This document shows positions 60,608 to 64,000 of a stretch of DNA of 64,000 nucleotides, in pieces. Under the pieces are notes generated by a model. That model had not been told where the DNA came from, did no database searches, and saw nothing but the letters and a program-made list of their open reading frames with translations. The stretch is from Virgisporangium aurantiacum (lineage in GTDB: Bacteria; Actinomycetota; Actinomycetes; Mycobacteriales; Micromonosporaceae): assembly GCF_016863635.1 (NCBI RefSeq), contig NZ_BOPG01000064.1, positions 1 to 64,000 of the forward strand. The letters run 5' to 3'. The number at the start of each line of letters is the position of its first letter. The first letter of the stretch is position 1. Position numbers and translations under genes: made by a program.

Positions 60608-62335
60608 TCATCGGGTCCCTTCGGTCTGCTCGCGGGCGTGCAGCCGCACCAGGTCGTGGATTTGGTAGCGGATCTGGCCGTCGGCGCGGGTGGTGGTGTC
60701 GAGCAGTTGAGCGTCGACCAGGCGTTCGGCGAGGTGTTCGGCCCGGCACGGGGTGACGTCGAGCAGGGTCGCGAGCAGTGCCGCGTCGAACTCCTTCCAG
60801 CCGAACATTCCCAGGCGGCGGAACGCGAGCCGGATCGGGTCGGGTAGTCCGGTGTAGGTCGTGGTGATGCTGGTGCGGACGGCGAGGTCACCGGCGGCCA
60901 GTTCGTCGAGGCGGCGGTGGTCGTCGCGGAGCCGGCTGGCCAGTGCGTGCAACGGCCAGTGTGGCCGGCCCGCCAGCCGGGCTCCGGCGGTGCGGATGGC
61001 GAGTGGCAGCCGGTCGCAGAGTTCGACGATTTCGCGTGACGTGTCGGAGTCGGCCGCCGCGCGGGCGGGGCCGACGATGCGGCCGAAGAGTTCGAGCGCC
61101 TTGTCGGCCCGCAGGGCGTCCAGGCGTAGGTAGTCCATGCATTCGAGCCCGGGCAGCAGGATCCGGCTGATGATGACCACGGCACACCCCGGGTGCGCGG
61201 GGAGGAGCGGGTGGACCTGACGCTCGGAGGTGGCGTCGTCGAGCAGGATCAGCAATCGCCGACCGGTAACCAGGCTCCGGAACAGCGAGCTGCGTGCGGA
61301 GAGGGTGTCGGGAATCCGGTCGGCGTCGAGCGCGCGCAGGAACGCGTCGAGGACGTCGAGGGGATCGGCGCCCGCGCCCCGCAGCGAGGCGTACAACTGG
61401 CCGTCTGGGAAGTGGCCGCGGGCCCGCTGCGCCGCGGTGACGGCCAGGGCGCTCTTACCGGCGCCGGGCGGCCCGGTGACCTGTACCAGAACGGGATGCG
61501 CGGCGGTGTCGGCGGCGGCCAGCAGCCGGTCCACTATGGACAGTTCCGTGTCGCGGCCGGTGAGGTCCGGCACGGCCGGCGGGAGTTGGTTGACGCCGCG
61601 TGGTGCCGCGTCCTCACTCAGGATCCGCGCCTGCACGGCCTGGACGGACGGGCCCGGTTCGATACCCACCTCGTCGACGAGCAACCGGTGCAGCCGCTGG
61701 TACACGGCGAGGGCGTCGGCCCGCCGGCCGGCCCGGTGCAGCGTGGTCATCAACTGTTCCCAGAACCGTTCCCGCAACGGGAACCGCGCGGTGAGGTCCT
61801 GGAGTTCGGCGACCAGGTCCACCGGTGCCCGCAACGCCAGGTCGAGTTCGATGCGCCGCTCCAGGGCCGCCAACCGGAGGTCGGTGAGCCGGGTCGCCTC
61901 CACGTCGTCGAGCCAGGTCGACCGGGCGTCGGCGAACGCCTCACCCCGCCACAGGTCCAGCGCCTCCGCCAGCAACGACCGCTCCGCGTCCGGGTCGGCG
62001 ACGGCGACCCGCCGGCCGAGGAGCCGGACGAAGCGCAGCGCGTCGACCTGATCCGGCTCGACCCTCAGCACGTATCCACCGGGAGCCGCCCGGATCAGGT
62101 TCCGGCCGAGCAGGCGCCGCAGCCGCGCCACGTACAGTTGCACCGCGCGGCGTGCGTCCATCGGCGGGCTTTCCCCCCACACCACCGTCGCCAGGCGATC
62201 GAGCGAAACCGGCTCACCCGCCGAGAGCGCCAACGCGGTCAGCAACGTCCGCAACCGGCGGGCCGTCAGGGCGACGGGCCGCCCGTCCACCACCACCTGA
62301 AGCGGTCCCAGCACCCCGATCGACGCGGCACCCAT
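60608..62335 (-). CDS. short SARP-family regulator (BTAD plus NB-ARC, no TPRs)
   Basis: This 575-residue regulator has a winged helix (IGVLGPLQVVVDGRPVALTARRLRTLLTALAL), a BTAD domain (100-245) and an NB-ARC ATPase (P-loop VTGPPGAGKSALAVTAA, Walker B LLILLDDATS, ISRILLPGLE). It ends in a winged-helix segment LVRLHAREQTEGTR. It lacks the TPR array of the two longer SARPs in the window and diverges more from them than they do from each other. The ATG overlaps the previous stop as TGATG, so it is co-translated with a small exported protein and a LuxR-type regulator. It carries one copy of the GTCCA-N3-TGGAC dyad, made with an ATA codon. Confidence 0.92.
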   Translation of the reverse strand: MGAASIGVLGPLQVVVDGRPVALTARRLRTLLTALALSAGEPVSLDRLATVVWGESPPMDARRAVQLYVARLRRLLGRNLIRAAPGGYVLRVEPDQVDALRFVRLLGRRVAVADPDAERSLLAEALDLWRGEAFADARSTWLDDVEATRLTDLRLAALERRIELDLALRAPVDLVAELQDLTARFPLRERFWEQLMTTLHRAGRRADALAVYQRLHRLLVDEVGIEPGPSVQAVQARILSEDAAPRGVNQLPPAVPDLTGRDTELSIVDRLLAAADTAAHPVLVQVTGPPGAGKSALAVTAAQRARGHFPDGQLYASLRGAGADPLDVLDAFLRALDADRIPDTLSARSSLFRSLVTGRRLLILLDDATSERQVHPLLPAHPGCAVVIISRILLPGLECMDYLRLDALRADKALELFGRIVGPARAAADSDTSREIVELCDRLPLAIRTAGARLAGRPHWPLHALASRLRDDHRRLDELAAGDLAVRTSITTTYTGLPDPIRLAFRRLGMFGWKEFDAALLATLLDVTPCRAEHLAERLVDAQLLDTTTRADGQIRYQIHDLVRLHAREQTEGTR

Positions 62336-62868
62336 CAGAGCTGGGAGGACCAGCAGGTGTTGCACTGCGGCTGCGGGTGGCCGTTGCCCGGCGGGTTGAT
62401 GGCACCGATCGGCCACTGTGCGGGGTCGAGCGGTTCCGCCGTCGCCGTGCCGTCGATGGCGACCGTGACCGTGGCGCACGACAGCAGGATCCGCGACGAG
62501 GTGAAGAGGCACCACGCCTTCCGCTTGCCGCGTTGCACCGGAACCGACGTGTGGAAGACCGTCGGCGCCGTCGGCGCGTACCGCTGGAGCATCGACGGAT
62601 ACATGACGGCGTAGCGGTCGCCGGGCGTGAGGACGCCGACGCCGAACTGGCTCAGTCCGTCCGGAAGTCCACACTCGAGCCGGCCGTCGAGCACCAACAG
62701 GGCGTGGCTGTCCGGCATCGGTTCCGAGCGTAGGGACGCCGGGTCCAGCGCGCCGGCCGGGCACCCGTAGCCGGGCCAGACGGCGAGGTCGACCGGAGTC
62801 GCCCGCGCGGCGGGTGGCACCACCGCCAGGCTCGCCGCTACCAGGACCGTCACCAGGAGCTTGTTCAT
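62335..62868 (-). CDS. small exported protein of unknown function
   Basis: The 177-residue product starts MNKLLVTVLVAASLAVV and has a signal peptide cleaved near ARA-TP (residue 24). The mature part has six cysteines, including CNTCW at the end, and beta-type sequence (DSHALLVLDGRLECGLPDG; VGVLTPGDRYAVMYPS; WCLFTSSRILLSCATVTV). Even cysteine numbers suggest disulfides outside the cell. I do not recognise the family. Its start and stop both overlap neighbouring regulator genes, so it is made together with a LuxR-type regulator and a SARP and might be a signal or sensor part of that circuit. Confidence 0.8.
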   Translation of the reverse strand: MNKLLVTVLVAASLAVVPPAARATPVDLAVWPGYGCPAGALDPASLRSEPMPDSHALLVLDGRLECGLPDGLSQFGVGVLTPGDRYAVMYPSMLQRYAPTAPTVFHTSVPVQRGKRKAWCLFTSSRILLSCATVTVAIDGTATAEPLDPAQWPIGAINPPGNGHPQPQCNTCWSSQL

Positions 62869-63923
62869 TCTTCCCCCGTTCTCGGTTCGTCGACCGGGGG
62901 AGTGACCGCGTGTGCGGCGCCGAGCACCAGCCCGAGTTGGAACCGGTTCTCCACCCCCAGCCGATCCATGAGCGCGCGCAGCGTGTACGCGATCGTCCGC
63001 TCGCTGATGCCCAGGTTCCGGGCGACGACCGGATCCGTCTGGCCCTCCGCCAGTAGCGCCACGATTGCCTGCTCCCGTGTCGTCAACACGATCGGCGGCA
63101 CGCCTCCCTTCCGCGGATCGCGGGCCGTGGACCAGACCTGTTCGAACAGCGCCACCGTCGCCGCCACCACCGACGGCTGGTCGAACTCCACCGCGCCGGC
63201 CGACAGGTTCAGCGGATCGGACGGCAACAGCGCCACCCGGCGGTCGAAGACCATCAACTTCGCCGGGATGTCGTCGCGCTCGCGGTACTCGCCACCGGGG
63301 CGCGCGAGCCGCAGCACGGCGGCCGAGCTCCGGTCGCCGTCGGGTGCGGGCACGCCGCAGTTGCGCACCTGTATGCCCCGCTCGATCTGCTTGCGGTCCA
63401 ACGGAAGCGCGGCGGCGGCCACGGCGGGGGAGAAGGCGCGTTCGGGGTTGAGGACCAGGTGCTCGATCCGCTCGGCGTCCACGAGGTGGGCGATCCGCGA
63501 CCGGATCGCCGCGGCTCCGGTGTGCACGCGGAGGTGCCGGCCGTCGGGATCGTCGCCCTGGGCGACCATGCCGGCGATCAGCGCGTGATGGCGCCGGACG
63601 TCGTCGCGCGGCGTGGGACGACGGCGGTGGCGCCGACGCAGCGCCCCGACGACGCCGTCGACCGGTGCGACGCGCCACCCCCACTCGGTGCGCCCGCCGG
63701 CCGGTCGTACGGCGGCGCCGCGCACGGCGTCCACCGCAAGCAGTTCCTCGGTCGCCGCCTCGACCCGTCGTGGTGCCAGACCGAGATCGTGCGCCAGCCA
63801 CCGGCCGGTCTGCGGCCCGGCCGCCGCGAGCGCCCGGTAGACGAGATCGGCATCCGGCGACAACCCCCAGCGCACCAGCGACGGCACCGGTGCGCAGGTC
63901 TGCGGCCATTCGAACGAAGTCAT
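62865..63923 (-). CDS. LuxR-type regulator with TrmB-like N terminus
   Basis: This 352-residue regulator opens with LVRWGLSPDADLVYRALAA and RVEAATEELLAVDAV, resembling a TrmB/MarR-like winged helix. Its middle part holds an HKD-like/PLDc-type fold (IEHLVLNPERAFSPAVAAAALPLDRKQIERGIQVRNC). It ends with a LuxR helix-turn-helix (LTTREQAIVALLAEGQTDPVVARNLGISERTIAYTLRALMDRLG). Such TrmB-LuxR proteins are abundant in actinobacteria; ligands are mostly unknown. The ATG at 63923 is preferred over 63935 because GGGGGAG stands correctly before it. It heads the three-gene overlapping operon. Confidence 0.88.
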   Translation of the reverse strand: MTSFEWPQTCAPVPSLVRWGLSPDADLVYRALAAAGPQTGRWLAHDLGLAPRRVEAATEELLAVDAVRGAAVRPAGGRTEWGWRVAPVDGVVGALRRRHRRRPTPRDDVRRHHALIAGMVAQGDDPDGRHLRVHTGAAAIRSRIAHLVDAERIEHLVLNPERAFSPAVAAAALPLDRKQIERGIQVRNCGVPAPDGDRSSAAVLRLARPGGEYRERDDIPAKLMVFDRRVALLPSDPLNLSAGAVEFDQPSVVAATVALFEQVWSTARDPRKGGVPPIVLTTREQAIVALLAEGQTDPVVARNLGISERTIAYTLRALMDRLGVENRFQLGLVLGAAHAVTPPVDEPRTGEE

Positions 63924-64000
63924 CCGCTCCCCCATGCGTCGATCGCGACCTCAACACAGCGTTCCCGACCGACGCAAGCGCACCGGAGATCAGATTGCAG

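Noticed and set aside
1..64000. RNA genes, CRISPR arrays, prophage or integrative element
   Set aside because: Reading both strands gave no tRNA-like cloverleaf, rRNA segment, regularly spaced repeats, integrase or phage structural gene.

Overview
The window is high-GC DNA with very strong G/C third-position bias, GTG and ATG starts, many 1-8 base stop/start overlaps and a Pup ligase (PafA) gene. Together these point to an actinobacterium. Several SARP regulators, a partner-switching module, a Pls-type polymer synthetase and a giant RHS protein suggest a large-genome, soil-type filamentous actinomycete. I cannot fix the genus. No tRNA, rRNA, CRISPR array, transposase or phage gene was seen.

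Layout. 1-12.3 kb is housekeeping and small regulatory units: the 3'-truncated pafA, a MocR regulator divergent from an MFS exporter, a MarR regulator with a TOPRIM protein divergent from a quinone-reductase/NmrA pair, a 1001-residue secreted multidomain protein, and a two-gene unit joining a cyclic-nucleotide-binding flavoprotein to an SMI1/leucine-rich protein. 12.4-24.7 kb holds two large paralogous SARP/NB-ARC/TPR regulators facing each other around an MFS exporter, then a response regulator with a degenerate kinase and an intact kinase, then a DHFR-like reductase and a DHA2 exporter. 24.7-27.4 kb has a gene remnant, a long hairpin and a beta-propeller/dimethylformamidase-like protein.

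27.4-39.6 kb reads as one sialoglycan-use locus. It holds a five-gene Dpp-type ABC importer and DHDPS/NAL-type lyase operon, two FCD-type GntR regulators, a GH42 beta-galactosidase and a secreted sialidase. Its control regions share a dyad of form ACRT-N3-AYGT, so I infer a shared GntR regulon. A TetR/SDR pair follows.

41.0-52.6 kb is a polymorphic toxin operon. It encodes a secreted LamG protein, a 2246-residue RHS protein that ends in an autoproteolytic HINT domain and a Doc/Fic toxin tip, and a small unrecognised gene in the immunity position. 52.6-57.8 kb encodes an M1 metallopeptidase and a Pls-type (epsilon-poly-lysine synthetase-like) single-module NRPS whose selectivity residues read as lysine. 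57.9-60.5 kb is an anti-sigma partner-switching operon (STAS, ANTAR-PAS-SpoIIE phosphatase, HATPase). 60.6-63.9 kb is an overlapping operon of a LuxR-type regulator, a small exported protein and a shorter SARP.

Across the window a dyad GTCCA-N3-TGGAC recurs inside coding sequence. It is often built with codons such as ATA and ACA that are otherwise very rare here, so the DNA motif itself may be under selection.
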